A stretch of 64,000 bases of DNA from Anastatus disparis (GCA_017163975.1 JAFFSR010000301.1:3942001-4006000), one strand, 5' to 3'. Shown: positions 54,354-64,000, counted from the stretch's first letter. The notes: generated by a model from the sequence alone, not told the origin. Numbers and translations: made by a program.

Positions 54354-55595
54354 ATGGACGGAATTCTAAGCATTCAATCAGGTGTCGCATTCGATGAGTC
54401 TATTGCTCATTATGAGGTTCACGCACATCAACCATACTCCACATTAAGTTACAATAACAGTGATGAAATCCGTATTTCTATTCAGCATCAAGATTTATGC
54501 CTCTTACCATCATGTAGTTACATCCATGTATGTGGAAAATTACAAAAACCGGATGGACAAGCACTAACTAAAACTAATTTCGTTGACAATGGCATTTGTC
54601 ATCTGTTTGATGAAATTCGATATGAAATTAATGCTGTAAAGATAGATAAAAGTAAAAATGTTGGTCTGAGTAGTCTCATGAAGGGATGCACTTCATTTAA
54701 TCCAAATCAGACTTTAACATTAGAAAATGCAGGCTGGCTTGGTGTTGAAGAAGCAAACAAAACAATTGTAGATGATCATGGAAATTTTGACGTTTCTATC
54801 CCTCTAAGTATGATTTTAGGCTTCGCAGAAGATTACAAGAAAATTGTTGTTAATATGAAGCATGAACTCATTCTCACAAGATCAAGAAATGACCTGAATG
54901 CTATAATACAGGAAGGTACTGTAGCCAACAATGCAACCACATATGAAACTTATCAAATAAAAATATCAAAGATAGAGTGGTTAATGCCATATGTTATTGC
55001 ATCAGATAAACAAAAAATCCAGCTGTTAAATTTCATTGGCAAAGATAATCCTATTTCTATGAGTTTTCGTTCATGGGAGTTATTTGAATATCCTCTTCTT
55101 CCAACAACAAATAAACACGTCTGGACGGTAAAAACTTCAAATCAATTGGAGAAACCACGTTTCGTGATTCTTGGATTACAATCGGGAAAAAAAGGTTCAA
55201 GATCTAAAAATGCCAGTCGCTTCGACCACTGTAATATTAGTAATGTGAGACTTTTCTTGAATTCGCAATATTATCCGTACAACAATCTCAATCTTGACAT
55301 ATCTAAGAATCAATTTGCTATTCTATATGATATGTATGCTAATTTTCAGAAAAGCTATTACGGAAGAGATTCACAGCCATTGTTGACAAAGTCTCAGTTT
55401 ATCAACTTTGAACCACTCATAGTTATTGACTGCTCACGACAAAACGAATCTCTAAAGAGCGCTCCTGTCGATGTACGTCTAGAATTTGAGTCTCAAACTG
55501 ACTTTCCAGCTAATACTTCAGCTTATTGCATGATCTTACACGATCGCATCATTCAGTACAATCCTATTAGTGGAGATGTTCGGAAGCTTGTCTGA
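54354..55595 (+). CDS. Major capsid protein, double jelly-roll
   Basis: 413 residues, intact. Order and content match the Polinton major capsid protein of the adenovirus/PRD1 type: an N-terminal jelly roll (IRISIQHQDLCLLPSCSYIHV), the LFDEIRYEINAV motif, then a second jelly roll with YPYNNLNLDISKNQFAILYDMY. It forms the capsid shell as trimers. The ATG is preceded by a pyrimidine tract and CAG (54330-54349) that could be an intron acceptor in the leader. Confidence 0.9.
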   Translation: MDGILSIQSGVAFDESIAHYEVHAHQPYSTLSYNNSDEIRISIQHQDLCLLPSCSYIHVCGKLQKPDGQALTKTNFVDNGICHLFDEIRYEINAVKIDKSKNVGLSSLMKGCTSFNPNQTLTLENAGWLGVEEANKTIVDDHGNFDVSIPLSMILGFAEDYKKIVVNMKHELILTRSRNDLNAIIQEGTVANNATTYETYQIKISKIEWLMPYVIASDKQKIQLLNFIGKDNPISMSFRSWELFEYPLLPTTNKHVWTVKTSNQLEKPRFVILGLQSGKKGSRSKNASRFDHCNISNVRLFLNSQYYPYNNLNLDISKNQFAILYDMYANFQKSYYGRDSQPLLTKSQFINFEPLIVIDCSRQNESLKSAPVDVRLEFESQTDFPANTSAYCMILHDRIIQYNPISGDVRKLV

Positions 55596-55633
55596 ATTAT
55601 CTTCACTTTACGTAAAAAAATTAATATTTCGAA

Positions 55634-56107
55634 ATGGAATATGCGGTAGACATGATTGGTTTTAAGCAAATGGGTGGTGAATATGTTCTAAAGGAAATGG
55701 CAATCATTCCTCTCAACGACAGTGGTGATCCTATCGTTCATCTATTCAAAAAACCTTTTTCATGGAAAAGGCTCTCTGACGAATTACAAGAAGAAAACAT
55801 TCGCCTCAAACATAATCACGGAATAGCTTGGAATACTGATGGGCTTGACTACTCTCAAATTGCAAACTTACTTCGTGAATATTTACATGATGCTACTAAA
55901 ATTTTTGTTCTGAATGAATTCAAACGTAAATGGCTGTTACGATTCAAATTTCCTGCTTATAATATCAATCAATACGGCTATCCATCGAAACCATCTTTCA
56001 AGTGTGTTACCATATGCACAAACCATAATCCAATTTATAAAACTGTCTGTGCACTACACAATGTCAAACTCATGAAATTATTCTATCTCTCAGAAAATCA
56101 TTTGTAA
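55634..56107 (+). CDS. Polinton small conserved protein, single exon (paralogue of 42720-43655)
   Basis: 157 residues. It shares with the minus-strand gene at 42720-43655 the order I-GF...KE, FKKPFSWKRL, NHGIAWN, KIFVLNEFKRKWL and a Cys/His C-terminus (CVTICTNHNPIYKTVCALHN). It lies just downstream of the major capsid gene and ends about 100 bases before the right TIR. Function unknown; an RNase-H-like nuclease fold is only a guess. Confidence 0.75.
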   Translation: MEYAVDMIGFKQMGGEYVLKEMAIIPLNDSGDPIVHLFKKPFSWKRLSDELQEENIRLKHNHGIAWNTDGLDYSQIANLLREYLHDATKIFVLNEFKRKWLLRFKFPAYNINQYGYPSKPSFKCVTICTNHNPIYKTVCALHNVKLMKLFYLSENHL

Positions 56108-56210
56108 GAAAAAAAGACAAAAAAGAAAAAAAAAAGTAGTAGAAAACGCTATAGGCATTCTGGATCACTTTCGGATTCTAGATCACTGAGGTGATCTACA
56201 ATGAGTACTT

Positions 56211-56282
56211 TCTGGATCACTTTGAGGAGAGAGGGGGTGATCCAGAAGGAACCTGATCCAGTATGCCTATAGCTTATCTACT
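56211..56282 (-). repeat. Polinton right terminal inverted repeat
   Basis: Complement of 38681-38752. Just inside it (56145-56210) GATC-containing motifs (TCTGGATCACTTTCGG, GATCACTGAGGTGATC) form short palindromes. Confidence 0.9.
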
Positions 56283-57916
56283 TTAATATTATACTATTAA
56301 GCTTTTCTAAAATTGTACTAATTGATATTTACAAGAACGGCAAAATTGATTCTTGCTAATCAGACTTATTATTCGTCGAAACTTGGCGAAATTCACTTTG
56401 GCTTAAGAGGCGGTCGGAACCAAATCGGTGACTTAGTTCGGTGCTTGTAATAAATGCTTATAATAATTTATTCATTTATTAATATGGTTCCGACCGCCTC
56501 TTAATTCCATATAAATTATATGTATGAGAAAATGTTCAGTTTTAAAGCGAGTAAGGGATCTCTGGTTAAACGGGTTAATCAAATTTTTTTTTTGTAAGAA
56601 CATAATAATTCTTAACAGCATGTCGGAGTTCCGTCCTTCTTAATAATATTTTCATTCAAAATTTCTGAATAAACGATGCGTCAAATCAAGTTTTTTTACG
56701 ACACTAAGAAAATTTGTAATATCAGTCTCGAGTGCGCACAAGTCAAGAAATTTACCGAAACATTAAACATAAAAGATTATAAGCAAACTTTCGTTGTATT
56801 TTGAGGTTAGTTTTATCGAGCTTGATATCTAATTTTCATTCAAAATTCATTAAAAAAATAGCAAGCTCAATTGAATTTTCATTTTAACAAAAATTATTGT
56901 AACAGCATAGCTTTAGCGCGTACAAGTCATGACATTTACTTAAATAATGAATTTAAAAAGATATCAATAAAATAAAAAAAGTGAAAATCGATTTTAACAT
57001 CTCGGACATCCCGTTAAGATTAATTTGGGAGATTTCAAATTTTACTCTAAAACCAAATGATAATATTACACTCGATTTACCAGATCTCAAAATACCAGTC
57101 GACTGGTGGTTTCCCCACCGTGATTAAGAGATCTGTCTCCCTACCAAATATAAAAACGAGAAAGACGCTTGACTCGTAGAGTAGAGGTACTCCATATAAC
57201 GTTATTACTAAGAAATGTCCTATTCTACAACCCTATTGAACCTATTAAATCAAGCTTCTACTATAATTTTATCTTATCCAAGAAAATATTGATATTTCTC
57301 TATTTCTTTATTGACTACTATTATAGTTTTTACAAAAATGCAATTTATAATTCGTAAAGCTAGAAAGAATTAAAAATTTGGCAAATAAAGTGGTAAATAA
57401 TGTGGCAAATACTCTGACAAACAAGAAAGTTAAAAAGTTAGAAAACAATATCATAAAAAGTTTTTGAAAAACCTGACACAAAATCTAGCGTTGTCTGCTT
57501 TTTCAGACTCTTCACGGGATGTCGTAGTTGTTGGAATCGAGTTTTGCTTTTTTTATCTTACTGATATCTTTTTAAATTCACTATTTGGACAAATATAATG
57601 ACTTGTCCGCGCTAAAACTATATTAATACAATAATTTTTGTTAAATTAAAAATTCAATTTAGCTTCATATTTTTTCATGAACTTTGAATGAAAATTAGAT
57701 ATCAAGCTCGATGAACCTAACCTCAAAATAGTATATATCGAAAGTTTGTTTATAACTTTTTATGTATATTATTTTGATAAATTTCTTGACTTGTCCGCGC
57801 TAAGGATTGATCTTACGAATTTTCTTACTGAAGTGAAAGAATTTGATTTGACGCACTGTTTACTCATGAACTTTAAATAAAAATATTATTACGAGAAGCA
57901 GAACTACGATATCCTC
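56283..57916. repeat. Right arm of giant element beyond the Polinton
   Basis: Non-coding. 56615-57010 and 57513-57910 are inverted relatives (AATAATATTTTCATTCAAAATTT against TTTAAATAAAAATATTATTA-like text; GAGCTTGATATCTAATTTTCA against TGAAAATTAGATATCAAGCTC). Together they form an inner inverted repeat. 57343-57512 matches 19000-19160 in reverse. Confidence 0.6.
56406..56500. mobile_element. 95-bp MITE with TTAA target
   Basis: The ends are GAGGCGGTCGGAACC and GGTTCCGACCGCCTC, with TTAA at 56402-56405 and 56501-56504. Very short, piggyBac-like by its duplication. Confidence 0.7.
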
Positions 57917-58120
57917 TTAATTAATTATTCTGATATTGAGAATATTATAATTTCTAATAAATACACTAAGAATGTATATTTTAACATTCAAAAAATGACT
58001 TCATAAATTTATACTTTTTGGAAATTAAAATACTATCTAAATAGTAAATATTTAATCGTATAAATAATATATTACTACTCAACAGATTCTTGAATTTTAT
58101 TTAAAAAATATTTTGACTAA
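57917..58120 (-). repeat. Right terminal inverted repeat of giant element
   Basis: Complement of 18792-18998; followed by TGTACA (58121-58126). Confidence 0.75.
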
Positions 58121-58955
58121 TGTACAGTGGCAACAGAAATGCAATAACATCTCACTTAAGGTGGCTGTTTCCAAGTTACATCCATGTTTAAGAATTCTTA
58201 AAATATATATTGTTTTATGAATTGCGAGAAATATTTTGATATTTTTTTCAACCAATGTTTACGAATTAATTAATGAAAAAATTCCATAAAATATCCGCTT
58301 ATACATAAGAGTACATAAGGCTGCATATCCTTAAGTAAATATTGCAAAATTTAACGCACTTGATGACATGTTGAAAAGTTGAAAAATTATAATATTAGCG
58401 CTTTATAAAAATACGCATTAAAATGGAGCTTGACAAATTAAATAAAAAAATATTCAGATCAATATTATTTCACAATGAAATATTTATAAACTTAATATTC
58501 ATATCTATTTTAACGTATATTCAATACTTGTTATTTACGTTTTAAATACTTTCAACATATATCTATATATAATAATGGTGTAAACTGCAGCATCACTAAT
58601 TTATCATATTATGCTATTATTAGTAAAAATTTAATGAAAAATTTTAAAATTGATTATTTCATTTCTAATAATTTTATCTCTTTGATAATATTTATTTAAA
58701 TCAATAACTTTGTTTATGAAACAATTTATTTAGTTAGTAATTTAATTTGTTTAAAATTTATTATTTTTATTCAATATCATTTACCGTTTATCATAAAATA
58801 ATAAAACAGTAAATAATATCGACACGATAAGACTCGCATTGCTATCTATTATTTAAATTTACGTACTTTAATTTTCAAACAGTAGCAATTCGCCTTGGTA
58901 AGACCTCGAGTGGCGCCTCACGTAGTAAATTATAGAAGCTTAGATGCTGGGTTAA

Positions 58956-60610
58956 ATGCGAATAAAAAGTATTGTAAACATGGGGAGTGTTAATTTTTTA
59001 ATAGAATTTAGCAATGTTTTGGAATATATTGGGCCAGGTATTCGCTGCTATCAAGAAGGGGAGAGAGTTTACAATGCTAAACATATTGTCTTTTGTGGTA
59101 TCACCTCAAAAATTTTAAATAAAAGCGTATTATTAGCACTTTGTATACAGTCGTCTGCTATACATAAGCTGCATGAAATAAAAATTGAAATTATAAGTGA
59201 AAATAATAATTCTCAAATAAATTGTAATTGTTCGTGTGCAGCAGGTGCTCTTGGAAAGTGCAAACATTGCGTGGCAGTGTTAATTTATTTAAGTCGGTAA
59301 GTTTATTTTATATACTTGAATATAAAAAATGTTTAAAATTGATGGTTATCAACTTTTCTTTTCATTATTTATGCATTTTCAGTACACCTTTTTCACTAAT
59401 TGAAGAAGCAACGTGTACCGATATTAAACAGCAATGGGGTAAATTGAAAACAGTCACAACAAACATGTATGCTACAGAGCCAATTCTTAAATTTTGTCAT
59501 CTTAAAAGAAAAATGAATCAGATAATCATCTTATTCGCTACAACCCATTAGAAAATGTTAATTTTCTAAATGTATTAACAGAAGGTAAATATTAATTAAT
59601 TACATTATAAAATAATATAATACAAAATGTGTTTGACTGATTTATAATACTGTTGTAGGAATGGATGATATGAACGTGGAGTTAGTAAAAACACTTAAAG
59701 GTTACAGAAGTGCAATTAGTAACTATGAAGTCCCTGATGTACAAAAAAATAATCAGATAGTAAGAGATACTGCTGTGAAAATGCTTTCTGCAAATATTTT
59801 CTCTCTTGTCGAATCTCAACTAATTTCTTATCATACAATTAATGATACTAAGATTATAATGCAAATATTTAATCAATTGAATATGCAGGAACAGTTATTT
59901 TTTAAAGAAAATATTGTCAAAACTGTTGAACAAGCTGTTGATATCTGTATGAAAACAATTGAGCAAAATAATAATGTATGGAAAGCTGAAAGAAAACTAC
60001 GAGTGACTGCAAGTAATGCATATGAGTTGTTTACGTACTCATCAAATAAAAACCCTAATTGGGAAAAAAAAATTGTGAGTTATTTACATAATGATTTTAA
60101 AGGTACAGCTGATACAAAACATGGAATCATTATGGAAGAAGCTGCTATAAAGTGTTATCAAAATATGACAGATTTTGAAGTTATACGTATGGGACTCCTC
60201 ATAAATCCAACCATACCTTGGATGGGTTTTAGTCCAGATGGTATCGTAGTAAATAAACATATTGTAGAAATAAAAAGTCCTAAAATAGGAAAAGTTTATA
60301 CAGCTAGTCAAGCGATAAGGCATTTAAAATACATTAATATTAATGATAATAATATTACTTTAAAAAAAAACATAAATATTATTGTCAAGTGCAATTGGGT
60401 ATGTACATTAGTAATTTACCTTACTGTCATTTTATTATTTATTCATCAGGGGATGACACATGCTTTATAATTGAAGTTGAGTTTGATAACAAAGTTGTGA
60501 TAGAAAAGTATATACCCATCTTACAAGATATATATTTTAAATACATTCTGAAAGAATTAACAAATAATAAGAGTAATGATTCTAAGGAAAATGATAATAA
60601 TAATATTTAA
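58956..60610 (+). pseudogene. SWIM zinc finger plus YqaJ nuclease, spliced, two frameshifts
   Basis: Exons: 58956-59296 (donor GTAAGTTT), 59383-59584 (donor GTAAAT), 59659-60610. Exon 1 ends with a SWIM finger, CSC-x8-CKH, likely DNA-binding. Exon 3 has a YqaJ/lambda-exonuclease-type core: RKLRVTASNAYEL, TKHGIIMEEAA, FSPDGIVVNKHIVEIKSP (Asp and Glu-x-Lys metal site), then YCQVQLGMY in the shifted frame. Frame breaks lie in A-rich runs near 59505-59515 (AAAAGAAAAA) and near 60361-60369 (A9). ISL2EU elements typically carry such a nuclease beside the transposase; its exact role in transposition is not known to me. Confidence 0.75.
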
Positions 60611-60870
60611 TTTTGTAAAAGACTGATTATTATTAGAATATGTTATCTAATATTTTCACAAGAAATAATTTATTTAGTGTAATCCAAAGAGGTATCAATG
60701 TTCAAAAAATTATATTTATTGATATATTATTAGTAGGAAGGGAAAAAAAAACGTTTTTGTGATAAGAATATAAAATGTTGCTCTTCTTTATAATAAAGTT
60801 TATTTTTTGATTAAAACAAATGAGTTATTATTCATTTAAAAATATATAATACATTAAATTTATCATAATT
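60611..60870. other. Convergent 3' region of ISL2EU
   Basis: Short A+T-rich spacer with AATAAAGTTT near 60792 for the plus-strand gene. No gene. Confidence 0.5.
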
Positions 60871-62602
60871 TCATTCAAATTTATGATCTGACATAATCGA
60901 TTCAGATAAATTCACAATTCCACAAACTACTGTAAATATTTCATTCATGTAAGGCGCTATTTTGATAGAGATCTTCTTTTTTAAAATATCAAATAATTTT
61001 ATTCTTTGAATTGAACGCTCCACATGCACTCTTGCTGAAGCTATTTCAATTGTGCTAGTGACATCAGCTGAACAAAACTGTTTATTTTTACCCAATTTTG
61101 GAGGTACAAATAATGTTATATGCGCTTCAGCACATTCTTCCTCGATAGCAAAGCCTTTATCAACCATAATGCCATCTCTTGTTGGTTCCAGTTTATTTAA
61201 AATCTTTGATTGATTAAAAATACTTTTATCAGAAGCTCTTCCACCATATGCTTCACTAATAAAAATGATTAATCCAGAAGGAGAAATACCTACAAGGAAC
61301 TTAATTGTTTCACATCCTTTGTAATGAGAATACAATCGAAGTCTACAGCGTAGACATTTGGGTCGTTCTATTGGAATCTCTGTACAATCCAGCACAACAT
61401 ACGTTTTAGAAAATTTCTTAAAACACTTTGGCATACTCTTCAAAATCTGTTCTTTTGTTGGCCAATAAATTGCAGATTTTAGAATAAATGCTAGTGTCTG
61501 TAACATTGTTAAAAATATATTACTGCACGTATGACGTGACATTCCAAACAATATAGCTAAACACTTGAAAAATAGATTTAATTTCAATTTACATAAAGTA
61601 AGCACTATTCTTTCTTTGACAGGATAAACATATTGGTAACTTTTTTTTCACAAAGTTTCACTGCATTTATTAAATTATTTAATAATAAATTATTTATGCC
61701 AGTAAAAACTTTCAAATCATCATCTGTTTTCAATAAATCTATTAAAATCACTTTTTTAACACTTGGAAAAACATTTAAGTTACCACTACTCAGTTCACTT
61801 TCACAGTTTAACATGTTAGCTTTTTGAACATTCACATGCTTAGTCTTTAATTCAAGAAGAATGCGTGCAGCAGTGACTTCTGCAGATTCTTCATCATAAT
61901 CATTTTCATCTTCATCTTCTTTATAACAAATGCAAGATTCTACATTAATAGGAGTGTCATCAGAAGCATCTACGTTCTCATTGTATTTAATAGTTTCTTC
62001 CGTATACATAGGTGAAGAAAATAAAGAGTCATTTTCTACAGCATGATTGTCCAACGACTCTTTTGCAGTTGCTTGCACAGATGTATTTAATTTACTGATA
62101 CTTTCATCGCTAAAAACAATTTTATTAATATTTTGTAATTTATAAAAAAAAAAATTGTATAGTAAGATACCTTACTTTATTTCATTCATCACAGATCTTC
62201 TTTCAAAACGTTTTAATCTTTCAAATTTTTGTTTTAGTTGTTCTGCACTTAAAACTCTGTCTAATGGTCTTTTTGGCAGGTTTAATGATGGAACTGCCAA
62301 TGGTTTCAATGAAGGATGTTTTGTATTGAGCCCTGTGAACATTTTAGTATTGATATTTTTGGTAATTTTATTAAACAAAATTATGTTTACTTACTGGGCA
62401 TATAATCTTGTCTGGTGAAATGAGCTGCACACACGAACATATTAGAGGTTATTTTCTTGCCTATTTTACAAGCAATCACCCACTGATTGCAAACCTTTCG
62501 ATTTTTTGGAAATTTGTGTAAAGAAATATCTTTTACAAATTTACACTGTGGTACAGAGCACCAACGTGAAGATTTTCTCTTTTTATTTTTCTTACTTTTC
62601 AT
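60871..62602 (-). pseudogene. THAP-domain DDE transposase, spliced, one frameshift
   Basis: Exon 1 (62602-62395, from MKSKKNKKRK) encodes a THAP C2CH finger: C-x4-C in WCSVPQC, KFPKN, W, and CAAHF. Exon 2 (62332-62176) and exon 3 (from 62109) join in frame through GTAAGT/GTAAGG donors and CAG/TAG acceptors, giving a linker (LKQKFERLKRFERR) and an acidic region. The IS5/Harbinger-like (DDE_Tnp_4) catalytic domain follows at 61605-60871: VVLDCTEI (Asp), GIMVDKGF (Asp), HVERSIQRIK (Glu). Between them the frame is lost near 61615-61625, upstream of the catalytic domain. An ATG at 62686 lies in the TIR and is the less likely start. The product would bind the TIRs and cut. Confidence 0.8.
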
Positions 62603-63075
62603 TTTACATATGTATTTGTTTACTTTTGACCCAGCATCTAAGCTTCTATAATTTACTACGTGAGGCGCCACTCGAGGTCTTACCAAGGCGAATATATCTA
62701 ACTTATTTTCTAAATAATTGGATTATGTGTGATAAAGAACAATATGACTTCTTTTGTTGATAATGAGGTGAGATGGTACATGCCTGTGCACACAGCATGA
62801 ATTAATTAATGCATTAAAAAGTTTTTTATAAGCACGAATATTTTTTTAAAGCATAATATGTTATTGTTCAAAAATATCTAAAAAATATTAATGCTTAAAA
62901 AAAATTTTTTTATGATTTAATTACTGTATACAATTTTATGCGCACAATTTTCAAATATTAAAATTTTATGTTAATATTATGTGTACAAATTGTCTCAAAA
63001 TATTCTATGCATTATAAATTTGTGTACAATATTTATGTGTACAATCCATTCAATTAATTAGCAATTAATTGATTG

Positions 63076-63630
63076 ATACTTCCTTCAATATGCAAATATT
63101 AATACTGACATAATTTTTTATAAGACATTTATTTCTTACAGAACTCTTTTAAAATCAATCCAATTAATTATTACATGGAATATTTTTAAAATTGTTGTTT
63201 TCATTTTAAAATACTTTCAGAATTGATTCAATGAATTATATTCCAATGAATTATCACCATATTATTTCGAAAATAATAAAAGCAGTCATAGGGCTATTAT
63301 AGAACTGATTTAAGAACTTTATTTTAGAATCAATTCACGCTGTGTGATTTACCTGATGAAAATTATCAAGGAAAAATTACACAAATAGAATGCGCTAGCC
63401 TCACAAAGATATTGTCATGTCAAGTAATACTACCTTACCCTACAATTACTTTATCTACTTATTGCGCGACGATCTGACAATGCTGTTCTACTATTCTTCT
63501 ATAGACAATCGCTGATTGGTCATTTTCAACAATTGATCTTGAACGCCCTAATTGAGATAAAAATTTTTTTCTTGCACGATTCGATTCAGAATAAAAAAAC
63601 GAATTGAATCATATATATGTTATACCTATG
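63076..63630. other. Unique A+T-rich flank, no gene seen
   Basis: No open frame, repeat pair or inverted end was recognised here, apart from the phrase AATTAATT/ATTCAATTAA recurring. Confidence 0.5.
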
Positions 63631-63639
63631 TATCTGAAT

Positions 63640-64000
63640 CACCCTGTATATTATGTTAGTATGTATGTATGTGTTTGTCTATGTATTATGTGAGTGTGTA
63701 TAAGTGAGTGTTGTGTGTATGTATGGTATGTGTGTGTATGTATGTGCGTGTATGTGTGTGCTTATATATTGTGTGTATGTGTATTAGTAAAAGTATTCAC
63801 GTCAGTTAAAAAGTGTGTCGTTTTGTATTCGTGCCACTGTGTACGTTTTTGTGTGCGTATATATCGTGTGTATGTGTATTAGTGAAAGCGTTTACGTCAG
63901 TTAAAAAATGTGTCATTTGGTATTAATGCCACTGTGTATGTTTCTGTGTGCGTATATATCGTGTATATGTGTATTAATGAAAGTGTTTACGTCATTTAAA
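63640..64000. repeat. TG-rich microsatellite and 95-bp tandem repeats
   Basis: TATGTGTG-type simple sequence (63650-63780) passes into a 95-bp tandem unit with GTATTA(G/A)T(A/G)AAAG starts at 63781, 63876 and 63971. Each unit contains ACGTCA(G/T)TTAAA and GCCACTGTGTA. It runs out of the window. Confidence 0.85.

Larger units (their letters stand above)
38681..56282. mobile_element. Full-length Maverick/Polinton (17.6 kb)
   Basis: The ends are AGTAGATAAGCTATAGGCAT and its complement, flanked by TTAATA at 38675-38680 and 56283-56288, the 6-bp duplication of Polintons. It carries the expected set: protein-primed PolB, retroviral-type integrase, packaging ATPase, adenain-like protease, penton-like and double-jelly-roll capsid proteins, plus lineage-specific genes. 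Polintons are self-synthesising DNA transposons related to adenovirus-like viruses and may form particles. This copy has intact PolB, ATPase and major capsid frames. Its integrase, the 299-residue protein and the penton-like gene are disrupted, so it is probably no longer autonomous. It is inserted in the right arm of the giant element. Confidence 0.95.
18792..58120. mobile_element. Giant foldback-like inverted-repeat element (host of nested TEs)
   Basis: The ends are inverted, TTAATGAAAATATTTTTT at 18792 against AAAAAATATTTTGACTAA at 58120, with inverted similarity over about 200 bp. Both are bordered by TGTACA (18786-18791 and 58121-58126), a 6-bp duplication. Inside, the left arm (18999-19377, 24239-30378) is matched in reverse by the right arm (36341-38674, 56283-57916). 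This includes a 12-bp-periodic satellite on both sides. Removing the nested gypsy element, Polinton and two MITEs leaves about 15.9 kb without any gene. The architecture resembles Drosophila Foldback elements, but the 6-bp duplication differs from the 9 bp known there. No transposase is present, so it must be mobilised in trans. Confidence 0.7.
58890..62691. mobile_element. ISL2EU-type DNA transposon (3.8 kb)
   Basis: Perfect 63-bp terminal inverted repeats (TCGCCTTGGTAAGACC...) at 58890-58952 and 62629-62691, flanked by AT (58888-58889, 62692-62693). Copy A of R1 lacks the element at this point (about 1948-1960). Two convergent genes, a SWIM-YqaJ nuclease (+) and a THAP-DDE transposase (-), identify the ISL2EU group of PIF/Harbinger-related transposons, which use 2-bp duplications. 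Both genes contain frameshifts, so this copy is probably inactive, although the ends are intact and could be moved in trans. Confidence 0.88.
58121..63075. repeat. R1 repeat unit, copy B (split by ISL2EU)
   Basis: 58121-58889 and 62694-63075 together are the inverted counterpart of 1467-3095. The only large differences are the ISL2EU insertion here and the 385-bp hairpin in copy A. It adjoins the giant element directly at TGTACA. Confidence 0.75.

Noticed and set aside
18792..58120. Reading the giant structure as simply the TIRs of the Polinton
   Set aside because: The Polinton has its own short TIRs and TTAATA duplications at 38675 and 56283. The outer arms continue on both sides and have separate ends and a different duplication.

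Overview
This window is A+T-rich, intron-bearing eukaryotic DNA that consists almost entirely of transposable elements. I find no host gene in it. Insect gene families (Maverick/Polinton, ISL2EU, mdg1-like and Mag-like Ty3/gypsy) and many short TIR elements of the CACTGAGAGAAAT type point to an insect, most likely a hymenopteran such as an ant. The organism call is inference from repeat style, not from a host gene.

Layout. 1-1466: two tandem-repeat blocks. 1467-3095: a repeat unit (here called R1) carrying a 385-bp hairpin element with TTAA target duplications. 3347-17241: a small Harbinger-like palindromic element (TAA duplications) split by a 12.4-kb LTR element (3411-15785, ATAT duplications) that encodes only Gag and a protease-like product, and by a TIR element (15849-16963) that itself holds a 305-bp TA-flanked element. 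17485-18384: another TA-flanked element.

18792-58120: one giant inverted-repeat element. It has about 200-bp terminal inverted repeats, 6-bp TGTACA duplications, and arms built from 12-bp-periodic satellite (26262-30378, and in reverse 36341-37985) around a core of longer diverged repeats. It has no gene of its own and would be about 15.9 kb empty. Nested inside it are a young full-length Mag-like gypsy element (19383-24233, LTRs I read as identical, ATGCT duplications) and a full-length Polinton (38681-56282, TTAATA duplications), plus several MITEs.

The Polinton carries protein-primed DNA polymerase B (one intron), a frameshifted integrase, a packaging ATPase, a PLA2-like minor virion protein, an adenain-like protease, penton-like and double-jelly-roll capsid genes, a fibre-like gene, two paralogous small genes at opposite ends, and an intron-rich gene whose 48-nt exons are tandemly amplified. 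Several of its genes are broken, so it is probably a decaying copy.

58121-63075: a second, inverted copy of R1, split by a 3.8-kb ISL2EU-type transposon (58890-62691, AT duplications, perfect 63-bp TIRs). That transposon has two convergent genes, SWIM-YqaJ (+) and THAP-DDE transposase (-), both interrupted by frameshifts. 63600-64000: TG-rich and 95-bp tandem repeats.

For several insertions a related copy elsewhere in the window shows the unoccupied or differently occupied site. This lets the ends and target duplications be read directly and gives a relative order of insertion.
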